Assembly: GCA_941918925.1 (NCBI GenBank)
Contig: OW799233.1
Coordinates: forward strand, 1,728,001 to 1,792,000
Source: Phyto melanocephala
Taxonomy: Eukaryota > Arthropoda > Insecta > Diptera > Rhinophoridae
Length of the DNA stretch: 64,000 nucleotides
Direction of reading: 5' to 3'
Shown one piece after another: positions 45,289-56,981 of the stretch. Position 1 is the stretch's first letter, and every line of letters starts with the position of its first letter. The notes beneath the pieces are model-generated. The model searched no databases and had not been told where the DNA came from. It worked only from the letters and a program-made list of their open reading frames with translations. A program made the position numbers and the translations under genes.

Positions 45289-48200
45289 TATTGGCATTGT
45301 GACCTTTCTTTAAATAAAACGCGTTTGTATATCAACTTAACAAGTTATATAAACACGTCATTACTGTTGAGGAAAATTTTAATCCGCACTAACTATAAAC
45401 CATTATATATTATTTATTTTATTTATATATTTGGATATAGGATGGGCATTCCCGTCCATTAGACTTCAGAACTGGGCATAAACAATAATGACATGATGGT
45501 AATATTAAAATCGGATAATTTTAATAATGTTAATATGAGAAGATGTAATAGCATATTCTACTCTGAAATATCACACTTAATCTATTTCATATCCCATTCT
45601 CGTCGCCAATTTGTTGTGATTTGATTAGGTAGAACAGGCAGCTGTTGTGCAGCTCACTTGGGTCCATTATAATGATCTCTTTGTGAGAAAAATAAGAATT
45701 TAATTTCGTATTATATATATCTTTCTGGTTACATACATTTTTTAATTGTTAACCAATTAAGAAGCAGTAATAAGTTTTTGCAAACACAGAAGCTTTTAGT
45801 AGGCCTAAAAACAAATTTATTTATTTTTAATTATATACATATGTATATTTATGTTTGGTATACCAAAGAGGAGAAAACCTTTGAGCCAGGAAGATGGCTG
45901 GCTATGTAAAGAAACTTTAGTTGGTGAAGCCTCTTTTATATCATTGAGAAAAAAACCCTTGGGACTGCAAAGCCCGGCTATGCAAAAAAAAAACTTTAAT
46001 TAACAAAGCCATTGTTAGTTTTATTTTTTGTTAACACGGTTGTTTTATCTAGTACACGTAAAATTTTTTATAAAATGGTGTAAAAATTGCGCTAGTCAAG
46101 AGCTTTCAGATGATACCAATTTTGACTCTGTTGTATAGAACGAAAAATTTTATATATTCATAAAGATCTATTCAAAAGTTTTAAATATATTCAGAAATGC
46201 AGTGAAAAGTCGAATATTTAAAATTTCAGTGATCTATAACCTAACAACTAACCGTTTTCTAGAATTTTTCTATTTTGTTTTTTTTTTCATATTTTGTAAT
46301 TTTCTTTTACCATAAGTAATTTTTTTTCAATTTGGATGTGCGTTGGAAAACTAGATTTTTTTAATTTTCTGAATATTCCAGGATCTGGAGGTGGATGAAA
46401 CTTCAAAAAAATATTGTAATCGTATTAGGAATGATATTGTTGACACCGCCAACGTTGTGACCTCAGAAATTCCGCAAAATTTCGCCACATCGTCGATACC
46501 ATCTTGCCAACGACATAAAAGACAACGCGATTGTATTACAAATCATCAAAGTGTGCAGATATCGGAAAATAAAACTTCGCCTGAACAGCAGGCAAAAAAA
46601 AGATTATGTAGTTACAATAACGATATTACCAGCTCACTTAGTTCAAGCATCAAAAATAAAGTTTCTGAAAACGCTAAAAGAATGTCAACTTTTAATAATA
46701 TGTGTCAAACAATGCCAACAAACGTCGAATTGTACGAAATGCAAAAGACAAAAGTGCAACGCAATTATCAAGAATACAATAACAGCAACAATAATACTTG
46801 GACTGATGTAAGATTTGCTAATCTTGAAAATGATTTAAAAAAGGTGGACACTTTAAAAGTCATAACTCCTATACCAGCAACTCCTTGTGTTCAAGATCAG
46901 AGTAAAATGAATGAAGTTTTGCCAAAGCAAAAAGCATCTGAGCCTTCTTACAATCCAGAACGTGAAATAATGAAACCAATACAGTCAACCAATAAACCGC
47001 GTATAACTTTATTCAACAAAAAGTGTGACGATGAAAAAACGAAAATAGGTGAATCAATGATAGAAAATACTGACAATGTAAATAGTTTTGCAGAATTTGC
47101 AGGAATACCATTTGTTAAACCAAAAAAGCTTTCGTCAATAAACGGATTAAGAAATCCTGTAATGGAACGAACACAAAAATCAAAATTGGCTTTAATGTTG
47201 AGTGGCTTACGAGGAGAACTTTATCAAAATTCCGTTGTTGATGAATTAGATTCGTCGAATACAAATTTTGATAAAACCAAGGATATTAAATATAATAACA
47301 ATAACAATAATTCGAAAATAGTAAAATCATCAATACAATTAACTACTTCTTTAAATACAGTCACCACTTCTAATACCATTAATTTTGACTCTAATAAAGA
47401 AACTTCGTCTCCAACATCGACAATAATTTCTACTAATAAAACAATGTCGCCTTTAGTTGGCCTTAAGTTATCACAACCAAAACAAGCAAGCGAAATTGTG
47501 ACTAATACAACTGAAAACACAAATTTTACGAATTCTCCAGAAATTATCTCTAAATCCAGTGTCCCTGTTTTAGGTGGATTCTCCTTCGGTGTAACCAAAA
47601 CCAGCTCCCCTGAAGTGGTAAATACCACAACATCGAATAATCTTTCTAAAGTTTCTAACTCAGTTACAACGACAAATTCATTTATTACAAACAATAAAAT
47701 AAAAGATACCTCTAATTTTGGACAAACAACTCAAATAACTTCAACATCTTTGCCGTTTATAAATAGCAATGAAGATAAATTGTCTTTGCGTTCATCAGTT
47801 AAAGATAATGATTTACACTTTCCAGCTATTTGTACTGTGTTTTCTATACCAACTACCACAAATTCGTATTCGGCCACGTCTAGCTCTCGGACGACTAACA
47901 GCGATTTCACTTTTGGTACAAACTTGACATCAACACCTCTTGGTAATACAACTACATCTAAAAGCAGCGGAATACCAAGTAATGATTTAAGTACTAGTTA
48001 TGCTTTTAATACGACTACTCCTACAACTGCGGCTTTAAGTACAGTATCAGCAGTGCCAATAATGTTCCGAACTTTGCCATCTTTGATTTCTTCAACAAAT
48101 ACTACTCCTCTATCTAGTATTGTAGCTTCTTCAACAACTAGTGCATTGACTTTTGACACAGTTCCTACATCTACAAATTTGCCCATTTTAACAAGTACAA

Positions 48201-49444
48201 GTTCGTTTTCATTTAATACGCCTAAGCAATTGACAACAAATGAGGCGGCATCTTCATCTGGAGGGATTTCAACCAAGTCTTTTAGCTTTGGTTCAAATAT
48301 TACCGTTCCGTCTTTTCCAACATTTGAAAAAACAAAAAAAGCAACTGAATCACACTCCGCTAACTCTTCATTTTCTTTAAGTAATCCAAACCACAACTCA
48401 GAAATTCAGAAGTCGACAGCCGTTAACAAAACAGATAATAATATTTTCGATACAAACACTTCAATGTTATTTGGGTCGTCAAGCTTTAATGAACCGTCGA
48501 CAAGAGAAGTTAATTCAATATTTGGGAATAACACAACTAATAGTTCGGAAAAAAATATTTTTAATTCCTCAAATACAACATTATTAAGTTCAAATTCTGT
48601 TAAGACAGATACGCAAACAGATGGATCAGAAAAGTCAACTGTCTTAGCCACATCATCAGTGTTTGGAGGTAATTTTACCAACAAAAGTACTCCGACACAA
48701 TTTAATTTTGGTATAAAACCTGCTATTGCACAAACAGAAACAACTAAAAATGCCATTCACTCTTCTGGGGGATTCTCGTTTAGTTCAGAAGCTTCGAAAA
48801 CATCAAAAGGAGTAGCAGCAATTGCATTTGATAGCAAAATAAGTGGACCAATAAAAACTACCAATAATGCTTTTGATATGGCAACTACTCCAGCTTTGCA
48901 AAACAAAAGCTTTTCATTCGTTTCATCTGCAAATAAAGCTCATAATCAAAGTAATTTTAGTGGAGAGGTGAATAAACCGGCAGAAATTACTACATCTCCG
49001 GGTGGATTCTCATTTGGTTCTGCAATGGCTCCAAAAACATCTACATTTAGTTTTGGAGGAAGTGAAAATTCATTTTCTGGTAGTAATGCTAGCATTAAAA
49101 ATAATTCTGCGGTAGGGTTTTCTTTTGGAGGAGCGGTACCCTTAAAACATAGTGAACCATCTTCGGCTAGTAAACCATTTTCATTTGGCTCTTCACAGCC
49201 TTCGCAACAGCAACAACAAATTATACCAGTTCCAAACAATAATATTAAAACTTCCAACATTTTTAGTTCCAGTGGCGCAAATAAAGCAACGCCTCCATTC
49301 GCTTTTAATTTTAGTGCTGGAAGTTCAACGAATTTACAATCTAGTGCTCCATCTACAAATAACATTTTTGCACCTTCCTCAAATGTTACAACGGGTCCTG
49401 GTGAACGACAAATACGTCGAGCCACAAGGCGATTGCAAAAATGA
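44178..49444 (+). CDS. FG-repeat nucleoporin of POM121 type, four exons, 1231 aa
   Basis: Exons 44178-44269, 44345-44682, 44777-44979 and 46382-49444, all GT-AG, join to 1231 codons in one frame. Exons 1-3 give a basic, low-hydrophobicity N-terminus without a visible membrane helix. TRSVLDELKEISRKR (about 193-207) resembles the TVLSALKESKKR motif of vertebrate POM121. Exon 4 is Ser/Thr/Asn-rich with FG-type repeats concentrated in the second half: GGFSFG (about 495 and 945), SFSFG, FNFG, IFG, VFGG, FSFGG, GFSFGG and PFSFG, plus a polyglutamine patch. The last residues, GERQIRRATRRLQK, form the basic C-terminal tail also seen in POM121 and Nup153, which can engage importin-alpha. The expected role is to build or line the nuclear pore and bind transport receptors. 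The vertebrate N-terminal membrane segment is not seen, so membrane anchoring is doubtful. A divergent Nup153 relative is the alternative, but its zinc fingers are absent. Confidence 0.8.
44980..46381. other. Intron 3 of the nucleoporin gene with repeats
   Basis: The 1.4-kb intron contains an AT dinucleotide run (45247-45292) and, at about 46075-46150, a small family B piece (GCGCTAGTCAAGAGCTTTCA, GATGATACCAATTTTGACTC). Stretches at 45430-45680 are less AT-rich but show no open frame. The branch and acceptor region ends TTTTCTGAATATTCCAG. Confidence 0.6.
45247..45292. repeat. AT dinucleotide microsatellite
   Basis: About 23 uninterrupted AT units in nucleoporin intron 3, ending ATATTAATAATA. 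Long AT runs are prone to length change between individuals. Confidence 0.95.
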
Positions 49445-49469
49445 CCCGCAAATGTGCTTTGAATTGTAA

Positions 49470-49475
49470 AATAAA
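49470..49475 (+). promoter_or_regulatory. Candidate poly(A) signal of the nucleoporin gene
   Basis: AATAAA 26 bp after the stop codon (49442-49444), followed by an A/T-rich run. A very short 3' UTR would result; another AATAAA occurs near 49580. Confidence 0.4.
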
Positions 49476-49675
49476 AATAATTTTCAATAAGTGTTGAAAT
49501 TTTAAAACCCTTTCTAAATCCCATAATTATAATCTATTTTTATATGAAAATTAAGCAAAATACTAAATTAAAAAAAAGAAATAAATGACTTAATAAAAGA
49601 ATTCAATTATGTATGTACAATTATGTACATTTTATTACCAAAATATGTATATGTATGTATATGTGTTTAACTATA

Positions 49676-49726
49676 AAGGGTGGTTAAATTTTAAGGGCCG
49701 ATGTTGATTTTGAATAAAACACAAAT
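49676..49726 (+). mobile_element. One end of the GGGTGGTTAAATT mariner
   Basis: AAGGGTGGTTAAATTTTAAG, GGCCGATGTTGATTTTGAAT and AAAACACAAATTA are the exact reverse of the right end at 12375-12427. The element breaks off where LINE sequence begins, so the LINE probably inserted into (or deleted) this mariner. The other end was not found. Confidence 0.75.
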
Positions 49727-49757
49727 TAAGATCGTACGAACGTATACAGAATATTGA

Positions 49758-49771
49758 ATATAAAGTTTAAC

Positions 49772-49802
<31 letters not shown>

Positions 49803-49909
49803 ATTAATTCTTCATTTACATAACCGAGCCTATAAGGCCATATACGGTTAATAAAAGCTACTTATTATAAAAAAAATATTTCTATATATATATATATTCT
49901 ATTTCTATA
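49758..49909 (-). mobile_element. Small LINE 3'-end fragment with 16-bp target duplication
   Basis: TATACAGAATATTGAA occurs at 49742-49757 and again at 49910-49925, bracketing about 150 bp. The insert, read on the minus strand, contains GGCCTTATAGGCTCGGTTAT and ends in AATAAAAATAAAAA-type sequence, like a LINE 3' UTR and tail. It split the end of ORF1 of the host LINE; removing it restores a continuous frame. Confidence 0.75.
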
Positions 49910-50389
49910 TACAGAATATTGAACAGAGATAAGCCTAAAGCTTTCTTGACTCTTATTGATGGCAAGCAAATGGAGTGTGACCTTGTTGAATGTGGTAATC
50001 TAATTGACATAAATACAAACTCAACCCTTACAATATAACCCTTTTTCATTATTATCTTTAATTTTACTTTTAACCAGACTTAACAATTGAATATTAATAT
50101 GGAATTTTTGCTTTGTTGCTACTAAATATTGTTAATTCTGGTTTTGCTAGTTAATTATAAACTTTTTATGCATTGAATTATTTTCTTGAATTATTATATT
50201 TATAACAGTGTGTTTATTATGATTAATTGTGAATTTATTGTATAATTGTAACTTTTTAATATATTTATATGTATTCATATATATATTTATTTTTTGTTTG
50301 TTCTATAAATTTTTATTATAAAAGATCTATCATGCTTTTCTTCTACTTATGTAATGACTTTTGGTTCCCTTTTGTGATTTTTGCTTTTA

Positions 50390-53212
50390 ATGTCCACTAA
50401 CAATGGTATTTTTGGTTCCTCTAATCGTAATGGATTGTCGATTAACACTAATTTAAATTCTTTTTCTCAGAAATTGAAAATAGGTCATATAAACTGTCAG
50501 AGTATTAATCCTTCTTCAAATTCTACTAAGTTTGATGAACTCAAGAGTATTGTGAATGATAGGTTTGAGCTTTTTGCAATCTCTGAAACATGGCTTAAAC
50601 CGTATATATCTGACTCCATGATACGTTTGGATAACTATAAAGTGATAAGAAATGATCGTTTGCATCGTAGAGGTGGTGGCGTTTGTATTTACTTATACTG
50701 TAATATTAAATATAGGGAAGTCTTTAAGGTTTCAACTGATGACTGTGAGTCAATTTTTTTAGAGATTTTGTTTGATAGTGCTAAATTACTTTTTGGTGTA
50801 GTATATTTACCGCTTGGCAATATAACAGCATTTGAAACTTTACACGGTGATTTGCTACTTAAATATTCTAACATAATAATTGTAGGTGACTTTAACTGTA
50901 ATATGTTTAATGTTGCTAAATCCAACCTGATGCGGTCTTTGTGTTCTCGATGTGGAATTTCAATACACCATAATTCCTGTCCTACTCATATTGATGTGGC
51001 ACATTCTTCTACATCTTTATTGGATTTTTGGTTAGTTAGTGATCAGTCAATAATTTTATATTCTTCCCTAATTCAATGTCCCTGTATTTCTCATCATTCT
51101 CTTATCTTTGCTGTGTTTCAATTTGACTACATGAAAACTAGTGAATTTATTGAATATCGTGATTATAATTCTATTGATTGGGATGGTCTCTTGAATTTTT
51201 TGTCTGAATTTGATGTGTTTTCTTTTTTTAATTCATCTGATGTTAATTTTCAAAGTCCTGTTTTAAATTCTTTATTAAATTCCCTATATAGTTTTGTACC
51301 TATTGTAAGAAGGAGAATTAGAGGTAGTAATTACAATTGGATGAAGTCTAAGGATATTTTACTAGCTACATCTTTGAGGGATTTAGCGTATTCTGCATTT
51401 TTAGCTAATAAGTCTAATGAAAATTGGATTATATATTGCAGGCATCGTAATAAAGCAAAAAGTGTTATTCGAAAGGAAAAAAGAAAATTTTATATGAAAC
51501 TTTTTTCTGGCCTTGATGTCTCTGGAATGTGGAAGGTTTTGAAAGAATCTGGATTGACTGGAAATGAAAAGAGGACTAATAATTTGGATGTTAATGTGAT
51601 AAATGACTTTTTTGTTGATAATCCAAACTCTTTTGGTAGTAGCTATGTGGATTTTGGATCTTATGATGCTGTTAATGGAATGTTTTCATTTAAATGCATT
51701 AGTGCAAATGATTTGCTTGAGGCTATATGTAGGGTGAAATCTAAGTCTTTAGGTACCGACAAAATACCGATTCGTTTTATAAAAGTAATTTATCCTTATA
51801 TCTCTACCATTTTAGCTCATCATGTTAACTCTATTTTGTGTTCGTCAACTTTTCCTTCTTCTTGGAAGACTGCTCGGGTTGTTCCTATTCCTAAATCTAG
51901 ATATGTTCATGGGGTTGAGGACTTAAGACCTATCTCTATTCTTCCGGCTCTTTCCAAGGTGGTTGAACATATTATGAAAGATCAAATACTTTTATTTGTT
52001 CATCGTTACATTGATCCTTTACAATTTGCTTTTCGTCGTGGTCATAGTACCACATCTTTATTACTGAACTTAACTGATGACGTTAGATCACATTTGAATG
52101 ATGGGAAGATAGCGGCTATAGTATCGCTTGATCTATCTAAAGCATTTAATTCTGTGGATTATAGTGTTATGATTAGGAAATTGAGGGAGATTTTTTTCTT
52201 TTCGGCGACTGCGTGTAAATTAATTTTTTCTTTTTTATCTGATCGATTTCAATTTGTTGATGTTAATAATCAATATTCGGGCCTACTTCGTCTTAATTCC
52301 GGTGTTCCTCAGGGATCGGTTTTAGGTCCTATTCTTTTCATTCTTTACATTAATGATTTATCTGCCTGCGTCAATAATTGTATTTGCAAATCGTATTCCT
52401 TTGCTGATGACGTTTTCCTTTTGTTTAACTGCAAGAGATCTGAAGTTAATACTTTTCAATTGAATATCAATGATACTCTTCTACGCTTTTTATTTTGGTG
52501 TTCGGATAACCTTCTTTCTATAAATACATCAAAAACGAAAGCTCTTGCTTTTGGTTTTGATGAGCAGCTGTTATCGAATGTTAACTTATACGTTGGGGAA
52601 TCTTGTGTTGAACTTGTTGATAGATTAAAATGCCTAGGAGTTTTTCTTGATAAACGTTTAAATTTTGAAAGTCATATTGATCATTTGTGTTCTAAAGTTT
52701 CTGGTTTGTTGCGACGTTTTTATTCTACAAATATATCTTTACCCCTACGTATTAAACTTCGTTTGGCGCACGCTATATTAATGCCGCAGGTTTTATATGG
52801 TCTGGAGATTTTTTCTGGGTCAAATGTGTGTGTTATTACTAAATTGGGTCGCATTGTTAATATGATTGTAAGGTATGTATATGGCCTTCATAGACGTGAT
52901 CATGTTTCTGAATTTGTTAAACGTTTTCTTGGTTGTTCTTTTCTTGAGTTTATCAATCTGCGTAACTTGTTTTTTTTCTACAAAACTATTAAAAAAGGAA
53001 TTCCAGCATCAGTTTGCTCCAAATTTATATTCTCTCATTCAACTAGGAACCCTCAAATTTTAATTCCAAGGATAAATAATTCTTTGTTTGAAAAATCTTT
53101 TAGTGTTAGAATAGCCCGTATTTGGAATTTTTTACCCATGGAGCTTCGACTTTTTTCCCACTCAAATAATGCTTTTCGACTAAAAATGTTATCTTTTCTT
53201 ACCAATTTGTAG
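50390..53212 (+). CDS. LINE ORF2: endonuclease-reverse transcriptase, 940 aa, intact
   Basis: The first ATG is at 50390 (MSTNNGIFGS). An AP-type endonuclease occupies about residues 28-240: GHINCQS, SETWL, RRGGGVCIY, GDFNCN (about 165) and SHHSLIF (about 234) are its signature blocks. Reverse transcriptase follows from about 480: LRPISILPALSKVVE (510), FRRGHSTTSLLLNLT, SLDLSKAFNSVD with the first catalytic Asp (579), SGVPQGSVLGPILF (637) and SFADDVF carrying the catalytic Asp pair (670). The C-terminal RT thumb-like region has KCLGVFLDKRLNF and the RxIRLAHAILMPQVLYG pattern. No stop or frameshift interrupts 940 codons, so the protein could be functional. It nicks target DNA and copies its own RNA at the nick. 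Which CR1/jockey-group clade it belongs to cannot be settled by eye. Confidence 0.93.
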   Translation: MSTNNGIFGSSNRNGLSINTNLNSFSQKLKIGHINCQSINPSSNSTKFDELKSIVNDRFELFAISETWLKPYISDSMIRLDNYKVIRNDRLHRRGGGVCIYLYCNIKYREVFKVSTDDCESIFLEILFDSAKLLFGVVYLPLGNITAFETLHGDLLLKYSNIIIVGDFNCNMFNVAKSNLMRSLCSRCGISIHHNSCPTHIDVAHSSTSLLDFWLVSDQSIILYSSLIQCPCISHHSLIFAVFQFDYMKTSEFIEYRDYNSIDWDGLLNFLSEFDVFSFFNSSDVNFQSPVLNSLLNSLYSFVPIVRRRIRGSNYNWMKSKDILLATSLRDLAYSAFLANKSNENWIIYCRHRNKAKSVIRKEKRKFYMKLFSGLDVSGMWKVLKESGLTGNEKRTNNLDVNVINDFFVDNPNSFGSSYVDFGSYDAVNGMFSFKCISANDLLEAICRVKSKSLGTDKIPIRFIKVIYPYISTILAHHVNSILCSSTFPSSWKTARVVPIPKSRYVHGVEDLRPISILPALSKVVEHIMKDQILLFVHRYIDPLQFAFRRGHSTTSLLLNLTDDVRSHLNDGKIAAIVSLDLSKAFNSVDYSVMIRKLREIFFFSATACKLIFSFLSDRFQFVDVNNQYSGLLRLNSGVPQGSVLGPILFILYINDLSACVNNCICKSYSFADDVFLLFNCKRSEVNTFQLNINDTLLRFLFWCSDNLLSINTSKTKALAFGFDEQLLSNVNLYVGESCVELVDRLKCLGVFLDKRLNFESHIDHLCSKVSGLLRRFYSTNISLPLRIKLRLAHAILMPQVLYGLEIFSGSNVCVITKLGRIVNMIVRYVYGLHRRDHVSEFVKRFLGCSFLEFINLRNLFFFYKTIKKGIPASVCSKFIFSHSTRNPQILIPRINNSLFEKSFSVRIARIWNFLPMELRLFSHSNNAFRLKMLSFLTNL

Positions 53213-53508
53213 TATTAGATTTATTTTATATAGTTTGAATATGTTTTTGTATGCATATGTATAACTATGTATGCATGTATATAATGCTTTCTTCTTAAAA
53301 TTAATTTTTACTTTCTGGCTTTTTCTGTTACGATGTATTGGGATCGTTAAATTAACTATTACACTTGTTTGATTTCTTTTCAAAAGATTGGGAACCAATG
53401 GTCATATATGTTAGGTTTTTATTTGTAGATAATTTTTATAATATTAATGTTCAGGATTTAACTATGTAATATATTTTAATTGGCCTAATGAGGCTTTATA
53501 TTACGTTG

Positions 53509-53510
53509 AA

Positions 53511-53552
<42 letters not shown>
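53509..53552 (+). repeat. TAAA tail of the LINE
   Basis: About 11 tandem TAAA units directly after the 3' UTR, then a longer A/T-rich stretch to about 53630. It marks the 3' end of the plus-strand LINE. Confidence 0.9.
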
Positions 53553-53554
<2 letters not shown>

Positions 53555-53744
53555 ATGTAAATATTTCATAAAAAAAAAAATAAATAATAAAATAAATAAA
53601 AATAAGGAAAGGAAAAAAAAAGAACTTAAATATTACAAATGTAAAAAATATGTGTATCATACTCTACAATAAGTGTAACATACAAAACTAATTCTATTTT
53701 AATTAATCTTCAAGGTTTTATAAGAGGAAAAAAAAAAGTAAATG

Positions 53745-56519
53745 TTAACGATTCGTTAGCATATGAGATTGTGCATATTCCAGTAAAAGAGACTTGAATT
53801 TAGGAATCGAGTAAGAAAACATTCTTAATTTCTCGGCAAAGCATTCCAAATTCTCGATAACCGAATTTGAAATGATTTCGCAAAAGCGTTTAAATGCCTA
53901 ATTGGAAAAATTATTTGCGGATTTCTAACTGAACGAGAGAAGGTAAACTTATCAGTTATGTAATCAGGATAACCTCTTAGAATAGATTTATAAAAGAATA
54001 ATAACAGCCTAATACCTACAAAATTATTAAAAGAAGATTTCAGAAAATTTAAAGTATATAAAGAAACATGATCTCTTATTCTCAAATTAAAGACGTATCG
54101 AATAATTCTATTAAATATCAATTTATATTTTCCCATTACATAAGCCCCAGCTCCTGATAATATTTCAATACAGTATAAAATATGCGGCATTAATAGGGCT
54201 GTTGCAATTTGTCTTCTTACTAAATTTGGAAGATAAATATTTAAAGAATAAAGTCGTTTTAGAAGGAAGAAAACTCGTGACGATAAAAAATCAATGTGTG
54301 GAGAAAAATTTAGAAGGTTGTCAATAATAAGGCCTAAACATTTCATTTTACTTACAAATTCTAGAGAAATGCCGTTAATCGCTACGCTAATACTATCAGT
54401 ATGAAATCCAAACCCCATAAGTTAAGTTTTTACTGGATTGACACAGAACCCATTATTAGATGCCCATGAATCAACACAACGTAATATGTAATTGACCCCT
54501 ACCTCCAACACATCCACAAACTGAGAATCTGAATAACAAACAAATTGCACATCGTCCGCAAAAACAAAGGGTAAACAAGATACCCCATTGAACTCAAGTA
54601 AGAGGCCATTAATATAAATCATGAAAAGCAGCGGACCAATTACTGATCCCTGTGGGACACCACTCGTGATACGACGAGTGTGAGATAAAGAAGTACCAAT
54701 AGAAACGTACTGATGCCTATCATATAAGTAGGATTTGATTAAATTACATGCTGGATAGGAAAATCCAAAATAATTTACCAATTTGAAAATAAGCTTAGAG
54801 TGCACTACCCTATCAAATGCCTTAGAAAAATCAATAGAAAGTAATACAACAATCTTACGACTGTCAAGAAATTGCCTGATTGAATCAGTTAAAGATATTA
54901 GAAGAGAGGTAGTGCTAAAGCCCCGTCTGAATCCTGATTGAGTGGGATGAATCAGCAACCTTTGATCCAAATACTCAACTAATTGGTCTTTTAAAATATT
55001 TTCCATTACCTTAGATAAGACAGGAAGTATTGAAATAGGGCGTAAGTTTTCAAAATCAGTAGAATTTCCCTCTTTCTTGATGGGAACAACCCTAGCAATT
55101 TTCCAATAGAAAGGAAAAGATGATGTCGTTATAATGGAATTAACAAGGTGGAGCAAATAAGATGAAATAAACGGAAAAATTATCTTAACAAATCTCAATG
55201 GTAAGGCATCATGACCAATAGCATTAGATTTAATCCTCTGTAATGCTTGAAATAATACATCCCTGCCAATACACGCGAAGGAAAATCCCTTACAAGTAGA
55301 ATTTTCAACAGCAACAAAATGCCCAGAATCCTGAGTTTGTGATTCAATAAAAAAATTATTCACACCATCAGGATCAGTTATACTTAATTGCTCTCTTGAT
55401 TCAAGGCAACCGTTATTTTTCAAAAAGTTCCACATTTGCTTAGGGTTAAAATCATGAAAAAGTTTTGTATGCGCACGGATCTTCAACTTCCTTATTATTT
55501 TCTTAACCTTATTTCTGTGTCTACAAAAAATTTTCCAATTAAGTATAGTTATACATTGAAGGTAACAAGCGTATGCTAAATCTCTTAATGATATTTGATA
55601 ACAGATTTCCCTATCTTCAAACCAATTTTTCCTATTAACCTTTAATTTTCTACGAACTACTGGCACTAGAGCATGAAGAGCATCGATATTGGTCATAAGT
55701 ATCTCCAGTTGCAAATTTACATCGTTCGTCAAAAACATACCACTAAAATCACAATCACGGATAGCAACCTCCAAATCCTCACTACGTAATGCCTGATAAT
55801 CCTTGTAAGATACAAAAACCGGATCAGAAGGAGTTGAAATGTTAGCAGCTATAAAAATAAGGGAATGATGTGATACACCCGGACACTGCATTTGTCCAGA
55901 TGTACCAAGGAAAATGGAATCACTCAACAAAAAAAAATCTATTAGTGAAGTGGTATCACAACCAACGTGATAATGCGTAGGTAAAAAATTATGATGGTAA
56001 GTCATATCAAGTCTCTGACACATAGAACGTAACGAAAAAGAACTAATCGGACAAAATAAATTAGTGTTAAAATCTCCCATCACAGCAAAGTGAGAATATC
56101 TTACAAAAAGATCACCTACCAAATTCTCAAAAGCACTCAAATCCCCACAAGGTAAATAGCAAACACCAACAAGGAACTTAACACCAAGAATAATTATTTC
56201 CACAAACAAAGCTTCACAAACATCACCACTCATAGACGTAAAAACTATTGAGTACTTTAGACTATCTGAAATCATAAGTGCAACACCTCCACCTCTTCTA
56301 CCATCTGATCTGTCATTTCTACATAATCTATAGCCCGGTATTTCCACTGTATGATTCAATATATAAGGTTTTAACCAAGTCTCACTAAATCCAATAACAT
56401 CCAAATAATTCCCTTCCAAAATATGCTTTATCTCATTAATCTTATCAGAACCAGCTGATGCACCAAAACTTGTTATATTCCAATGTCCTAACTTTAAAAA
56501 ACCTTGAAAATTACTTTAA
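53745..56519 (-). pseudogene. Second LINE ORF2 of the same group, broken by a stop and a frameshift
   Basis: Minus strand. The endonuclease begins within GHWNITSFGASAGSDKIN (about 56480) and continues with GFSETWLKPYI, RRGGGVALM, GDFNTN and SHHSLIF. RT blocks follow: LRPISILPVLSKVMEN, FRRGFSTTSLLISLT, SIDFSKAFDRV, SGVPQGSVIGPLLF and FVFADDVQFV. An in-frame TAA follows NPVKT (about 54422) where the sister LINE has SKTKA, so a lysine codon has become a stop. The frame then resumes at LMGFGF. Near 53838 a one-base change breaks NALP from EKLRMFSYSIPKF, and the original stop would be at about 53745. The N-terminus starts without Met, so the copy is 5'-truncated. The expected simple-repeat tail (T-rich on the plus strand) is missing. 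It lies tail-to-tail with the intact LINE. Confidence 0.9.
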
Positions 56520-56840
56520 AAAATGGTAGAGGTATATTAATTTCGTCATTCCGTTTGTAACACATCGAAATATTCATATTAGACCCCATAAAATACATAT
56601 TTTCTGAGTCGTGGTTTCATTTTATGACGATTTAGCTATGTCCGTCCGTCCCTATATTGAAAGCACGATAGAGTTCGAACCGAAAAAGGTGAGGGGTTAG
56701 GTAGGTAGGTAGGTAAGTAAGGCCGGTGTGAAGTAACCTTCATTTGGGTTAAAATTTTGCCAAAATATTTCTAATACACAAGGTTTATTTGGTATTGAAA
56801 ATTTCGCACAGTGAATTTTTCGGTATTTTTAAAATTAACA
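56520..56840 (-). mobile_element. Family A 3'-end fragment with GTAG microsatellite
   Basis: It reads GTAGAGGTATATTAATTTCG, TTCCGTTTGTAACACATCGA, TTAGACCCCATAAAATACAT, CTATGTCCGTCCGTCC and AAAGCACGATAGAG, the reversed family A 3' end. A short GTAG run lies at 56698-56718. It adjoins the 5' end of the broken LINE. Confidence 0.7.
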
Positions 56841-56981
56841 AGTAAGAGCACTATATTCGGCTGTGCCAAATCTTTTATACCCACCACCAATTTTGTGTAC
56901 ATTTAAAGCACAATATTTATTATTTTGTTAATCGCTATAGAATAATCTCTTTATAATAAAATATGTATCACTTTCTTTGTA

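Larger units (their letters stand above)
49727..53552 (+). mobile_element. Non-LTR retrotransposon (CR1/jockey group), 5'-truncated, with intact ORF2
   Basis: It begins directly with coding sequence of the end of a first ORF (DRTNVYRILNRDKPKAF and DGKQMECDLVECGNLID, stop at about 50038), interrupted by a small insertion at 49758-49909. Then come a 350-bp AT-rich spacer, the full ORF2 (50390-53212), a 295-bp 3' UTR, and a tail of 11 or so TAAA units (53509-53552). The simple-repeat tail instead of poly(A) is common in this LINE group. Only the far 5' part (most of ORF1 and promoter) is missing. Confidence 0.85.

Noticed and set aside
47224..49524. Several long minus-strand frames opposite the nucleoporin exon
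   Set aside because: They are antisense shadows of Ser/Thr/Asn-rich coding sequence (Val/Glu/Leu-rich on the other strand) without motifs or start context.
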